Source: an uncultured Verrucomicrobiales bacterium (GTDB taxonomy: Bacteria > Verrucomicrobiota > Verrucomicrobiia > Verrucomicrobiales > DEV007). From it: a stretch of 49,339 nucleotides of DNA. The position numbers and the translations under genes were made by a program. The notes beneath the pieces are model-generated. The model was not told the DNA's origin. It was given only the letters and a program-made list of their open reading frames with translations, and searched no databases. Of the stretch, positions 17,946-31,091 are shown one piece after another; the stretch's first letter is position 1, and every line of letters begins with the position of its first letter. Location of the stretch: contig CALLLI010000205.1 of NCBI GenBank assembly GCA_938082635.1, forward strand, positions 1 to 49,339, given 5' to 3'.

Positions 17946-18545
17946 GTGACCCCGATCCGAGCCATCTTTGGCCTCGGGAACCCGGGTCCTAAATACGAGG
18001 ATACCCGGCACAATGCAGGCTTTCTTGTCATCGATAAACTTGCAGGGCGTTTGCCCGCTGCTGATGGTGCGCCTGTGGGCCCTCCAGAATTTCGGCATTT
18101 GCGACGTCTTGAAACGGACCTTCTGAAGGTGGAGGGCAGTTATCTGCTCAAACCGTCGACGTTCATGAATGACAGTGGAATCGCTGTCAGCGAGGTGTGT
18201 CGTTTCTATCGTATTCCCTCCGAGGAGATTCTCGTCGTCTATGATGACATGGATCTCGCGTTAGGCAGGATTCGTATCCGAGCCCGTGGCTCTGCGGGAG
18301 GGCACAATGGGATCAAGTCCATCATTCAGCACTTGGGTACGGACGCCTTTCCACGATTGAAAGTGGGCATTGGGCGCCGTGAATCCGAACATGAGCATGA
18401 GCGTGTGGTTGGCCATGTGCTTGGTAAGTTCACCGTGGATGAGCGGCCAGTGGTGAACGATATGCTTGAGCGGGCATGCGATGCCGTGATCGATGTCCGA
18501 ACACATGGCCTGGATCACGCCATGACCGCTTTTAACGGCAGCTAG
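17946..18545 (+). CDS. pth: Peptidyl-tRNA hydrolase
   Basis: Pth frees tRNA from peptidyl-tRNA that drops off stalled ribosomes. The 199-residue protein uses a GTG start at 17946. It shows FGLGNPG (residues 8-14), the catalytic His22 in TRHNAG, KPSTFMNDSG, the DDMDL Asp, and GSAGGHNG. All catalytic residues I can check are present. It is co-transcribed with rplY by spacing. Confidence 0.96.
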   Translation: MTPIRAIFGLGNPGPKYEDTRHNAGFLVIDKLAGRLPAADGAPVGPPEFRHLRRLETDLLKVEGSYLLKPSTFMNDSGIAVSEVCRFYRIPSEEILVVYDDMDLALGRIRIRARGSAGGHNGIKSIIQHLGTDAFPRLKVGIGRRESEHEHERVVGHVLGKFTVDERPVVNDMLERACDAVIDVRTHGLDHAMTAFNGS

Positions 18546-18584
18546 AAGATTTTCTAAAGAGGCACCTGGCTCGGTTTCTACGTC

Positions 18585-18613
18585 TTGACGCCGTGAGCCC
18601 CCGTAACGAGACT
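18585..18613 (+). promoter_or_regulatory. Candidate promoter of the MoxR operon
   Basis: TTGACG at 18585-18590 is followed after 17 bases by GAGACT at 18608-18613, a poor -10. The start codon at 18622 would coincide with the transcription start, again an almost leaderless arrangement. Evidence is the -35 and spacing only. Confidence 0.28.
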
Positions 18614-18621
18614 GTAGGCAT

Positions 18622-19620
18622 ATGACCGCGTCCGCCTCCTATGAACAAGATCGCCAAGCCGTCGAGAAGTTGGCGGATGCAAGCAAGAGGATTCGGGAGG
18701 AACTGAGTAAGGCGGTCGTTGGTCAGGAAGAAGTGATCGATCAGTTGCTGATCGCTCTCTTTGCTGGTGGGCATTGTTTGCTGACCGGGGCTCCGGGGTT
18801 GGCTAAAACTCTGTTAGTGCGCTCCATCTCCGATGTGTTCAGTTTGGATTTCTCTCGCATTCAGTTCACGCCGGACCTCATGCCTGCGGACATTGTGGGG
18901 ACGGAGATTCTTCAGGAGACGGAAGGCGGTGGTCGTGCACTCAAGTTTGTCAGAGGACCTATTTTTGGTAATATTGTGTTAGCCGATGAGATCAACCGGA
19001 CGCCTCCAAAGACTCAAGCCGCTTTGCTAGAAGCGATGCAGGAACATCAGGTGACGGCGGCGGGAACGCGTTACACACTTGAAGAGCCTTTCTTCGTCTT
19101 GGCTACACAGAACCCGATCGAGATGGATGGGACTTATCCCTTACCAGAAGCTCAATTGGATCGCTTCATGTTCAATGTGTACGTGGACTACCTCTCGGAA
19201 GATGACGAGGTCAGTGTGATCACGAAGACGACTGGTAAAGAGGACTACAAGTTAGAGACGCTCTTCTCCGCAGACGAAGTGCGTTCTTTCCATGACATTG
19301 TGCGCAAAGTGCCTGTGGCCGAAGAGGTGGCGAGATTCGCCGTGCGATTGGCCACGCTTTCGCGACCGAATGGCAAGGAAACGCCTGAGTTTATCAATAA
19401 CTGGGTCTCTTGGGGGGCTGGTTTGCGTGCTGGGCAGTTCCTCGTGCTGGGAGGGAAAGCTCGAGCGCTCTTGCGAGGACGTGCTCATGTGACGGTCGAT
19501 GATATTCGAGCGCTGGCTGAGCCGGTCTTGCGTCACCGCATTCTGCTGAACTATCGCGCAGAAGCAGACGGCGTGTCGGTGGAGAAGGTGATCGAGAAAC
19601 TGTTAGCCGAGGTCAAATAA
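18622..19620 (+). CDS. MoxR-family AAA+ ATPase
   Basis: This 332-residue AAA+ protein belongs to the MoxR family, cytoplasmic chaperone-like ATPases that work with VWA-domain partners. Walker A is GAPGLAKT (residues 56-63), Walker B VLADEIN and the following RTPPKTQAALLEAM are typical of MoxR. The sensor and Arg-finger region ATQNPIE...PEAQLDRFM is also present. It starts a seven-gene operon with DUF58, two VWA proteins and others, which are the usual partners. Spacing to the DUF58 gene is 9 bp. Substrate is unknown. Confidence 0.95.
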   Translation: MTASASYEQDRQAVEKLADASKRIREELSKAVVGQEEVIDQLLIALFAGGHCLLTGAPGLAKTLLVRSISDVFSLDFSRIQFTPDLMPADIVGTEILQETEGGGRALKFVRGPIFGNIVLADEINRTPPKTQAALLEAMQEHQVTAAGTRYTLEEPFFVLATQNPIEMDGTYPLPEAQLDRFMFNVYVDYLSEDDEVSVITKTTGKEDYKLETLFSADEVRSFHDIVRKVPVAEEVARFAVRLATLSRPNGKETPEFINNWVSWGAGLRAGQFLVLGGKARALLRGRAHVTVDDIRALAEPVLRHRILLNYRAEADGVSVEKVIEKLLAEVK

Positions 19621-19629
19621 GGAACTGAC

Positions 19630-20550
19630 ATGCCTGCCTCGGCGGATCCTACGAAGCTCATCGATGCTAAAGCGTTGATGCGCATCAAGTCGCTTGAGTT
19701 GCGGGCACGTCGCATCCTTGAGGGGTATACTCAAGGCCTCCATCGGAGTCCCTACCACGGGTCCTCCGTCGAGTTCAGTGAGTACCGTGCTTACTCGGAA
19801 GGGGACGACCCCAAGCATATCGACTGGAAGCTCTACGCGCGTAGTGATCGTTACTGCATTAAGAAGTATGAGGCCGAAACGAATCTGATCTGTCATCTCG
19901 TGGTCGATCAAAGCCGCTCGATGGAATTCACCACCTTGGACTATACCAAGGCGGACTATGCAGCGACCTTAGCAGCGACGTTCGCTCAATTTCTCTTCTC
20001 ACAAGGAGACTCTGTAGGGATTGTTACGTTTGCCGATGAGATCAACACCTATGTGCCACCGCGCCGACGACGTGGTCAAATGCATCAGATGGTCATTGCG
20101 CTAGAGACCGAGCCTAAAAGTACGCGCACGGACATGAGGCAGTCGTTGGGTGACATGGTCCCCATGCTGAAGAAGCGTGGGCTGATCGTGATTCTTTCAG
20201 ACTTGTTAGAGGACACCGAAGCGATGTCCTCACAAATCACTTACTTGCGATCATGTGGGCACGATGTCGTGATCTTTCAAATCCTCGATCCGGCGGAAGC
20301 GAGATGGACTTTCAAAGATAACGCCGTGTTTGAAGACATGGAGACAGGCGATCGCTTTCTGTTAGATCCTGAGCGCGCGCGGGCCCACTACGAGAAGAAG
20401 TTTGGCGCACACCAGGCGGCGATCGAGAAACTGTGTGGTGGCTTGGGCATTGACCTGGTGAAGGTCGTCACGGACGTCCCCTTTGACGAGACCTTGCACC
20501 GTCTTCTTAGCATGCGCTCTAGACTCAACCGGACCCGACGCGGCTCATGA
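19630..20550 (+). CDS. DUF58 protein with VWA-like domain
   Basis: DUF58 proteins are the standard neighbours of MoxR. This 306-residue one has the family block FSEYRAYSEGDDPKHIDWKL (about residues 49-68). It also has a VWA-like metal site, DQSRSM, near residue 93. No transmembrane helix is evident; many DUF58 proteins have two at the N-terminus, so this is the short soluble type. AAGGA stands 6 bases before the ATG. The stop overlaps the next start as ATGA, so the two are translationally coupled. Confidence 0.95.
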   Translation: MPASADPTKLIDAKALMRIKSLELRARRILEGYTQGLHRSPYHGSSVEFSEYRAYSEGDDPKHIDWKLYARSDRYCIKKYEAETNLICHLVVDQSRSMEFTTLDYTKADYAATLAATFAQFLFSQGDSVGIVTFADEINTYVPPRRRRGQMHQMVIALETEPKSTRTDMRQSLGDMVPMLKKRGLIVILSDLLEDTEAMSSQITYLRSCGHDVVIFQILDPAEARWTFKDNAVFEDMETGDRFLLDPERARAHYEKKFGAHQAAIEKLCGGLGIDLVKVVTDVPFDETLHRLLSMRSRLNRTRRGS

Positions 20551-22646
20551 GTTTCCTCTTTCCGTTGTATTTGTTAGGCTTGGCGGCGCTCAGCGTGCCC
20601 ATCCTGCTGCACTTGCGGAACCGTGAACTCAAGAAGGTGGTGCCTTTCAGTTCGTTGCGCTTCCTCAAGCCCACGAAGATTCAACAGCAGCAGCGTTCGA
20701 AGCTGGAGAATCTCCTCCTGCTCTTATTGCGTTGCGCCATCCTGGCATTACTCGCCTTTGCTTTTGGTCGGCCCTTCTTTCGGCAGGAGTTGATGAAAGA
20801 TCTGGTAGGGCAGAGTCAGCAGGCTGTCATCCTCATCGATACCAGTGCTTCCATGCGTCAGGAAGGTCATTGGGAACAGGCGCTGAAGCGTACACGAGTG
20901 ATTATTGATGATCTCAAGCCTTCTGATGAAGTGCAGGTCTTCACCTTTGATAAATCTGCCCGTCTTCTGCACTCGTTCGATGCTTGGCGCGAGCCTGCCG
21001 AACCTGAGCGCAAGGCAACGTTGTTAGCGAAGTTGGAGTCCATCGAACCAACTTGGCAAAGCACCGATCTGGGTCAGGCCATGATCACGGCTGTGGAGTC
21101 GTTTCGGGATGCGCTCGAGGATGTGAGTGAAGATTCGCCTGCTGGGCGCCAGGTGTACCTTGTAAGCGATGTGCAAGAAGGCGCGAACCTGGAGTCGCTC
21201 GGCCAGTATGAGTGGCCTGTTGAAGTGAAGGTCACCGAAGAGCGCGTGGGTGAGGGCGCTCGCACGAATGCTAGCCTTCAGCTTTTGCCAAGAGCGACGG
21301 GTATTGCCGAACTGCAGAAGCAAGAAGATCGCTTTCGCCTGATCAACGATCGCGATTCCAAAGAGTCTCGTTTCACCATCACTTGGCAGAATGCTGAAGG
21401 CACTGCAGCCAGCCAGCCTCTCAGTGTGGTCGTGCCGCCGGGGGAGACGGAAGTGCTGGCCGCACCCAAGACGACAACAGGAATGAAGGCGCCTGTTCTT
21501 CAGCTTGCAGGCGATGACGTTGATTTCGACAATCGCTACTTCCAGAGCCCACCTGTGGCCAAGCCGCTACGCATTCTCTATCATAGCGACGAAGATCCCG
21601 ATCGTGTGGGGGCACCGCTCTTCTTCTTCAAGCGTGCGCTCATTGAGACGGCTACCTTCAAGCCGGAGCTGACCTTGAAGAAGTTCGCTGAGCCGCTCGA
21701 TAAGTTAGATTGGAGCCTGTTGGACTTCGTTGTTGTCTCGGATCCCATGGGGAATGTGCCCATGGACGCCATGCGGGATTATTTGAACGATGGTGGGCGA
21801 GGCCTCTTCATGGTGCGTTCGCTTAACTCGGTGCCTGCCTTGGCTGATTTACTGGAGCTAGATCAGCTTCCTGCTGCGGAGGCCAAGATCGCGGACTACG
21901 CTTTGCTAGGCGAGATCGATCGACAGCATCCGTATCTTCAAGGCTTTTCGGAAGCGCGTTTCGCGGACTTTACGAAAGTGCATTTCTGGCGTCACCGGAC
22001 GTTGGATGCCAGCAAGCTAGAGAATGCTAGAGTGATTGCGTCCTTTGATAGTGGCGAGCCTGCTTGGTTCGAAGTGCCTGTGGGGAAAGGGTCACTGCTA
22101 GTCATGACCTCTAGTTGGGATCGCGAGGATAGTCAGCTAGCGCTTTCTACGAAGTTCATCCCGCTTATTTATGCCATCCTTACCCAGGATCCGTCAGGGA
22201 GTGATTCGAAACGTACCTACTTCATTGGGGATAGTATTCCTTTGGACTCGGGGATCGAGAAGACGGTGACCTTGCCAGATGGGGAAGAGATCAAGGTTGA
22301 TGAAGAGGCCGCGAGTTTCGACGCCACGGACGCCCCGGGACTTTATAAGATTGTCTATCCGACTCGAGCCTTCGTGGCTGCGGTCAACGTGCCGACTGAG
22401 GAAAGTCGGCTGGCTGCGATTGAGAGTGACAAGCTTGAGTTGCTCCTCAAGGTTGATGACGAGAGGGCCGAGGATAGCACGAAGGGAGACATTCCCCTGG
22501 GCAAGTTGTCCGTACAAGAACAGGAGTCCCGCCAGAAAGTCTGGATGTGGCTTCTCTACCTCGTGCTTATCCTGTTGATCGTCGAGATCCTTTACTCCGC
22601 TCGTTGTGCTCAACCTAAAGCCGCCCCTAGCGAAGGCGGTGCCTAA
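20547..22646 (+). CDS. BatA-like membrane protein with VWA domain
   Basis: This 699-residue protein begins with the BatA-type double transmembrane region (about residues 5-22 and 55-75, with PILLHLRNR between). A periplasm-facing VWA domain follows with the metal site DTSAS at 98-102. A long beta-rich section includes a flavodoxin/glutamine-amidotransferase-like stretch around residues 350-520. One C-terminal transmembrane helix (about 668-690) ends the protein. Such proteins are thought to be part of membrane complexes that MoxR acts on. The ATG overlaps the DUF58 stop. Confidence 0.92.
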   Translation: MSFLFPLYLLGLAALSVPILLHLRNRELKKVVPFSSLRFLKPTKIQQQQRSKLENLLLLLLRCAILALLAFAFGRPFFRQELMKDLVGQSQQAVILIDTSASMRQEGHWEQALKRTRVIIDDLKPSDEVQVFTFDKSARLLHSFDAWREPAEPERKATLLAKLESIEPTWQSTDLGQAMITAVESFRDALEDVSEDSPAGRQVYLVSDVQEGANLESLGQYEWPVEVKVTEERVGEGARTNASLQLLPRATGIAELQKQEDRFRLINDRDSKESRFTITWQNAEGTAASQPLSVVVPPGETEVLAAPKTTTGMKAPVLQLAGDDVDFDNRYFQSPPVAKPLRILYHSDEDPDRVGAPLFFFKRALIETATFKPELTLKKFAEPLDKLDWSLLDFVVVSDPMGNVPMDAMRDYLNDGGRGLFMVRSLNSVPALADLLELDQLPAAEAKIADYALLGEIDRQHPYLQGFSEARFADFTKVHFWRHRTLDASKLENARVIASFDSGEPAWFEVPVGKGSLLVMTSSWDREDSQLALSTKFIPLIYAILTQDPSGSDSKRTYFIGDSIPLDSGIEKTVTLPDGEEIKVDEEAASFDATDAPGLYKIVYPTRAFVAAVNVPTEESRLAAIESDKLELLLKVDDERAEDSTKGDIPLGKLSVQEQESRQKVWMWLLYLVLILLIVEILYSARCAQPKAAPSEGGA

Positions 22647-22664
22647 CTAAACCACGCTAGCACC

Positions 22665-26558
<3,894 letters not shown>

Positions 26559-26566
26559 AGAAACGC

Positions 26567-28924
26567 ATGGTCTTTCTGGGAGCTTCCCTCATCTTTCAAC
26601 AACAGGACAAGCTGCTTTGGGCCGCTTGTCTGGCCTTGTTAGGCATCGTGGCGGTCATTGTCACCTATGTGCGCTTTCCTCAGCGTGGTGCTTGGAAATG
26701 GGGGGGCGCGGCTCTGAAGATTCTCGGGCTTCTGCTTCTGCTCTTCTGTGTGCTCGAGCCTTTGCTGGCTCGCAAAGAACCTAAGAAGGGCGCGAATATC
26801 TTTCTCGTCGTTGGTGACAACAGTGAGAGTCTTCAAATCAAAGATGCTGGTGCAGACGAGCCTCGAGGCGAATTGGTTCAGAAGGATCTGATCAAGTCTG
26901 AGGAGAAGGGTTGGCTCAAGGATCTCAACGAGGAATTCAAAGTGCATCGTTATCTCTTTGGAGAACGGCTGCAGCGCGTGAATAACTTTGAGGCGCTCAG
27001 TTTCCAAGATCGCTCGTCTTCATTGCATGGAGCGCTCGATGACATTAGCCAACGTTATGAGGATCGCCCGTTGGCAGGGATCTTTGTCTTCACCGATGGC
27101 AATGTGAATGACCTGGATGACAAGCTTGCCAAGTTGCCTACTGGGGAGGTTCCTATTTATCCTATCAATATTGCGGGCGAATCTAGCACGCGCGATACGT
27201 CGATTCGTCAGGTCAGCCTCAATCAGAGTGCCTTCGAGGATGCTCCGGTAACGGTGAATGCCGAAGTGGTGCTCAATCAGGTGGCGAACGAGCCTGTCGA
27301 GGTCACGGTCTACGACAAGAAGGGCAACAAGGTGGATTCCCAAACGCTCACGACGGATCAAGACGCCGCGACCGAGATCGTGAGTTTCCAACTCAAGCCC
27401 GATGCGGAAGATCCCCTCGCGTTCTACGAAGTGCGAGTGTCCCAGACAATGGAGGAGGGGGAAGAGGAGCCTGAAGAAGCCACTAGCAAGAATAACATTC
27501 AGAGCATGGTCGCGGTCATGCCTCATGGTCCTTACAGTGTGCTCTATATTGGAGGTCGCCCAGATCCCTCATTCAAGTTTTTCAAACGCGCGCTGTCGGA
27601 AGATCACGAAGTCGAACTGGCTTCACTTATCCGCGTAGCCAAACGCGAGGCCAAGTTTCAATACAAAGGCCGCGAGGGAGAGAGCAGCAATCCGCTCTTC
27701 CGCGGTTTTCAAGGCGAACAGGATGCGGAGGAATACGATCAGGCTGTCATTGTTGCTATGAAGCCGAGGGAAGACTTTGATCTCGAAGCGGAATTTCCTA
27801 AGACCGATGATCAACTCTTCCAGTTCTCGGCCATTGTGATCGATAAAGTCGAGGCCGAGTTCTTCACTTTCAATCAGCAAGAACGCCTGCAGCAATTCGT
27901 GTCTCGGCGTGGCGGCGGTGTGCTCATGTTCGGTGGTCGCGAGTCGTTTGCTAAAGGCAAGTACGACAAGACGCCGATTGGCGAGATGCTTCCTGTTTAT
28001 CTGAATGGAGCCCCGACCAATCGCGAGATCGGCAAGGGAGAGGTCAACCTGAGTCGGGAAGGTTGGCTTCAACCGTGGGTGCGGTTGCGTTCTGAGCGAG
28101 AGAGTGAAGAGGTGCGGTTGGCAGATATTCCTGTTCTTTCTATCGTGAATACGGTGGGGGATCAGAAGCCAGGCTCGAGCCTCATTTCGTATTTCCGTCA
28201 GAATGGCAAAGATTATCCTTTGTTAGTCACCCAATCGTTCGGCAAGGGCAAGACGGTCGCGTTGACGGCGGGTGATCTCTGGCGTTGGGGCTTCAGCAAT
28301 CCCGAGCATCCTGAGTACATGGATGATTTGAATAAGTTCTATCGCCAACTCATGCGTTGGGTCATCACGGATGTGCCACAGCCGGTGGCGATCAAGTCGA
28401 AGGTCGATGGTTCGCGTTTTCCGCCTAAAGTCATTCTTGAGGTGGAGGTCAATGACCGCGCCTACTTCCCCGATAGCACGGCGGAAGTGATGGTGGAGAT
28501 CACGGATCCGGAAGGGAAGGTCTTCGAGCTTCGTGCCGCTCTTTCTAGTCAAAATCCAGGCGTCTATGTCACCGACTACACGGCTGTGAATGAGGGCTTC
28601 TACAGCGCAAAGGCGGTGGTGAACGACGAGAAGAAAGAGGCCCTTGGAGAGGCTCTAACAGGATGGACGGTGAACAGTGGGCTCGAAGAGTTTCAGAATC
28701 TTTCAGGAAATGAGGCTTTGCTAGATAAGCTTGCCAGCGCCAGTGGTGGCGAGGTCATCGAACAGAGCGCGTTGGCAGCGTTTGTTGAGAAGCTCAAAGA
28801 CAAGCCGCTCCCAGTCATGGAAACGAAGACGAGCCCGTTGTGGCATTTGCCAGTCTTCTTCCTTCTTGCCCTCCTCTGCTTTGCCGGCGAGTGGGGCCTC
28901 AAACGTTGGAAAGGCCTGCCTTAG
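26567..28924 (+). CDS. Membrane protein with VWA-like and amidotransferase-like domains
   Basis: This 785-residue protein has two N-terminal transmembrane segments (about 16-36 and 48-68) and one at the C-terminus (about 757-777). After the second helix comes a VWA-like domain with an intact DNSES metal site at residues 84-88 and FTDGNV near 180. The middle (about 320-600) includes SVLYIGGRPD and GGGVLMFGGRESF, which resemble membrane-bound glutamine-amidotransferase-like domains of PVC Bat proteins. The Cys of a true amidotransferase is not visible, so it is probably not an enzyme. It lies 8 bp after the giant protein and 6 bp before the caspase-like gene. Confidence 0.88.
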   Translation: MVFLGASLIFQQQDKLLWAACLALLGIVAVIVTYVRFPQRGAWKWGGAALKILGLLLLLFCVLEPLLARKEPKKGANIFLVVGDNSESLQIKDAGADEPRGELVQKDLIKSEEKGWLKDLNEEFKVHRYLFGERLQRVNNFEALSFQDRSSSLHGALDDISQRYEDRPLAGIFVFTDGNVNDLDDKLAKLPTGEVPIYPINIAGESSTRDTSIRQVSLNQSAFEDAPVTVNAEVVLNQVANEPVEVTVYDKKGNKVDSQTLTTDQDAATEIVSFQLKPDAEDPLAFYEVRVSQTMEEGEEEPEEATSKNNIQSMVAVMPHGPYSVLYIGGRPDPSFKFFKRALSEDHEVELASLIRVAKREAKFQYKGREGESSNPLFRGFQGEQDAEEYDQAVIVAMKPREDFDLEAEFPKTDDQLFQFSAIVIDKVEAEFFTFNQQERLQQFVSRRGGGVLMFGGRESFAKGKYDKTPIGEMLPVYLNGAPTNREIGKGEVNLSREGWLQPWVRLRSERESEEVRLADIPVLSIVNTVGDQKPGSSLISYFRQNGKDYPLLVTQSFGKGKTVALTAGDLWRWGFSNPEHPEYMDDLNKFYRQLMRWVITDVPQPVAIKSKVDGSRFPPKVILEVEVNDRAYFPDSTAEVMVEITDPEGKVFELRAALSSQNPGVYVTDYTAVNEGFYSAKAVVNDEKKEALGEALTGWTVNSGLEEFQNLSGNEALLDKLASASGGEVIEQSALAAFVEKLKDKPLPVMETKTSPLWHLPVFFLLALLCFAGEWGLKRWKGLP

Positions 28925-28930
28925 GAATTC

Positions 28931-29974
28931 ATGAAGCACGTGTTCATTACTCTTCTTGTCAGCATGACTGCGCTTTTCGGGCAGGACGAAGCGCCGTCTC
29001 TGCCCGTCAATGAACTGCTAATCGTTGTGGGAGCTGAGGGGGAGGAAGATTACGGCCAGGCCTTCATGGAGAACTTGGCTCAATGGAAGCTGGCGGCTGC
29101 CAAAGGAAAGGCGAAAGCCGCTGTCATTGATGCGCATGACGAGAATGCGCTGGCCTCAATCGAGACCTATTTTAAAGAGTCTCCCAAAGATCAAGCGACT
29201 CCACTCTGGGTCATCTTGATTGGACACGGGACTTACAATCGCCGTCAGGCTTATTTTAATCTGGCGGGTCCGGATCTTGCCGCTGATGACCTTCAGAAAT
29301 GGTTAGCGCCATTTAAATGTCCTATCATTGTCGTCAATACCGCGTCTGCTAGTGGGGCCTTTCTCCCAGTGTTGAGTGAAAAGAATCGTATCACGGTGAC
29401 GGCGACTAAGAGTGGCTCCGAGGTGAACTTCGCGTCCTTTGGTAACTACTTGGCGGAAGCATTACTGAATCCCGAGGCGGATTTCAACAACGACGGAGAG
29501 AATTCGGTCTTTGAAGTCTTTCAATACGCGGCTCGTCAGACGGCGGAGTATTACGAGCAAGAAGGGCGTATCCAAACCGAGACGCCACTGCTTGATGACA
29601 ACGGCGATGGACGAGGTACCTCTCTCAAAGATTACGACGCCATTCGTGATGGCGGAACCTCCAAGCGCGAACCCGACGGGAGCTTTGCCAAACGCTGGGC
29701 GCTCGTGCTCAGCCCTGAGGAGCAAGCCATTCCGCCGGAGGTTCGTCAGAAACGAAATGTGTTAGAAGCGCAGGTGGATGAGCTTCGTAACCGTCGTAGT
29801 GATCTTGAGGAAGACGATTACTACGCAGAGCTGGAAGGGCTAGCGTTGCAGATTGCTGATCTTTATTCCGCGTTAGAGCCTGAGGAAGAGGAGCCCGCTG
29901 TGGAGTCACCTCCTGTGGAGGAGGAAGCAGAAGCTCCAGAAGCGCCAGCTCCCGTTGAAGGAGAAGAAAGATAG
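28931..29974 (+). CDS. Exported caspase-like (clan CD) pseudo-peptidase
   Basis: This 347-residue protein has a short signal peptide (about residues 1-17) and a caspase/legumain-like fold. The clan CD histidine is present as ILIGHG (His99), and the second strand ends in VVNTASASG (residues 134-142). In active C13/C14 enzymes this place reads xACxSG with a catalytic Cys; here Ser139 stands at the Cys position. The domain continues to a DDNGDGRGT segment near residue 205. A charged helix and an acidic Pro/Glu tail (from about 305) close the protein. It may be a non-catalytic binding partner or a serine variant. It ends the MoxR operon. Confidence 0.8.
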   Translation: MKHVFITLLVSMTALFGQDEAPSLPVNELLIVVGAEGEEDYGQAFMENLAQWKLAAAKGKAKAAVIDAHDENALASIETYFKESPKDQATPLWVILIGHGTYNRRQAYFNLAGPDLAADDLQKWLAPFKCPIIVVNTASASGAFLPVLSEKNRITVTATKSGSEVNFASFGNYLAEALLNPEADFNNDGENSVFEVFQYAARQTAEYYEQEGRIQTETPLLDDNGDGRGTSLKDYDAIRDGGTSKREPDGSFAKRWALVLSPEEQAIPPEVRQKRNVLEAQVDELRNRRSDLEEDDYYAELEGLALQIADLYSALEPEEEEPAVESPPVEEEAEAPEAPAPVEGEER

Positions 29975-30023
29975 TGAGACGGACAGAGGCGATGGAGCTT
30001 CATTGCCGGGTGAACCAAGGATA

Positions 30024-30041
30024 GGCGCTTTTTCAAGCGCC
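30024..30041. terminator. Candidate terminator hairpin between operon and DUF4159 gene
   Basis: A 7-bp perfect stem (30024-30030 with 30035-30041) with a 4-base loop lies 50 bp after the end of the operon, in the convergent gap. No T-tract follows on the plus strand, so it may serve RNA stability instead. Confidence 0.4.
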
Positions 30042-30103
30042 CCACGCATGCTCGGCACAACACCATTTTTGACGATCCATCATCCCGAAGTGGTCGCTCT
30101 GCG

Positions 30104-30184
30104 AGGTATACAAGAGAACCACGGAAGGCACTGAATACACGGAAATGGGAAAGCTTGTGTCGATTTGCGTGCATTCGCGGTTCT
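30104..30184. repeat. Degenerate intergenic repeat of the ACGGAA...ACGGAA type
   Basis: This non-coding stretch has the wording of a degenerate short repeat I associate with many verrucomicrobial and other genomes: two cACGGAA units (30116-30142) and a CGTGCATTCGCGG-like end (about 30165-30180). It abuts the stop of the DUF4159 gene. Copy number elsewhere cannot be checked here. Confidence 0.4.
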
Positions 30185-31009
30185 TCATTGCGTCAGCGCG
30201 TAGAACACGATGTTGATACCTAGCGGGTAGGCATATTTCTCGGAGAACTCTTTGAAATACCAGTGGTTCTCGCCTTCGCGTTCCCAGCCGTCGCCTAGAT
30301 CGGTGTTGTGGCAGACGATGCACATCATGCGGCCGTTGTCGTCGTAGAGGGCTTGATAGTGTGGCTCTTGTGCATCTTCACGTTCCCAGGTGATGCCTTC
30401 AGCCCGGCCCCACATCGCCACATTGATTGAAGGGATTTGGGGACGCTTTTCCAATTTAAAGACTCCGTTTTGAAAGATCGGATGCTCAACTGGAATCTCC
30501 TGGAGCTTGCGGTCCGGAAAGACGCGGCCTAGCTCAAACTCGAAGTTGGCATACTCTTCCTCGCCCCAGAAATCATCGACCATGAGAAAGCCACCCCGCA
30601 GAAGGTAGCTGCGCAGCGCGGTCACTTCATCGTCGTCGAAGGTGAGCTCACCCACTTCGATCATGTAGAGAAAGGGATGTTGAAAGAGTTCCTCATCTGT
30701 CAACGCGACGACGACAGGATCAGGGGCTACTTCGATGGCTGTGAGTTCCTGCAGGCGATAGGAGAAGTTGTAGTCACTCTCTGGGTAATCTGTGGCCCAC
30801 TTGTCGCGCCAGCCGTAGGACTGATAGCGCACTCGAGCAAAGGTGAAGACGTCCTTCGGAAGATCTTGATCAAGGCCCCAATCTGGGACGCCTCCGCGTT
30901 CAGCACCTGCCCGTCTGTCTTGCCATCCGCCTCGCTCACGACGGGCCCAGAGGGCAAGCGGGATCATGAGCAGAATCAGGATCGTTAGAATGAGGGTGCG
31001 CTGGCTCAC
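30185..31009 (-). CDS. DUF4159 domain protein
   Basis: DUF4159 proteins are regular members of MoxR/Bat gene sets. This 274-residue one starts with GTG at 31009, has an N-terminal signal anchor (about residues 5-22), then the diagnostic DVFTFARVRYQS (about 52-63), LRGGFLMVDDFWG (about 137-149) and a central FPDRKL...VEHPIFQ block. The last part contains a NDTDLGDGWERE-like stretch. It is on the opposite strand and convergent to the operon, probably on the same biological theme but separately transcribed. Function is unknown. Confidence 0.9.
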   Translation of the reverse strand: MSQRTLILTILILLMIPLALWARRERGGWQDRRAGAERGGVPDWGLDQDLPKDVFTFARVRYQSYGWRDKWATDYPESDYNFSYRLQELTAIEVAPDPVVVALTDEELFQHPFLYMIEVGELTFDDDEVTALRSYLLRGGFLMVDDFWGEEEYANFEFELGRVFPDRKLQEIPVEHPIFQNGVFKLEKRPQIPSINVAMWGRAEGITWEREDAQEPHYQALYDDNGRMMCIVCHNTDLGDGWEREGENHWYFKEFSEKYAYPLGINIVFYALTQ

Positions 31010-31091
31010 GCCCGAGAAACTAGCAGGTTTTACACCACGCTGACCATTCCTTCTTTGAACAACTTTGCTGGTTGAAGCGGTTCAAGGGTAG

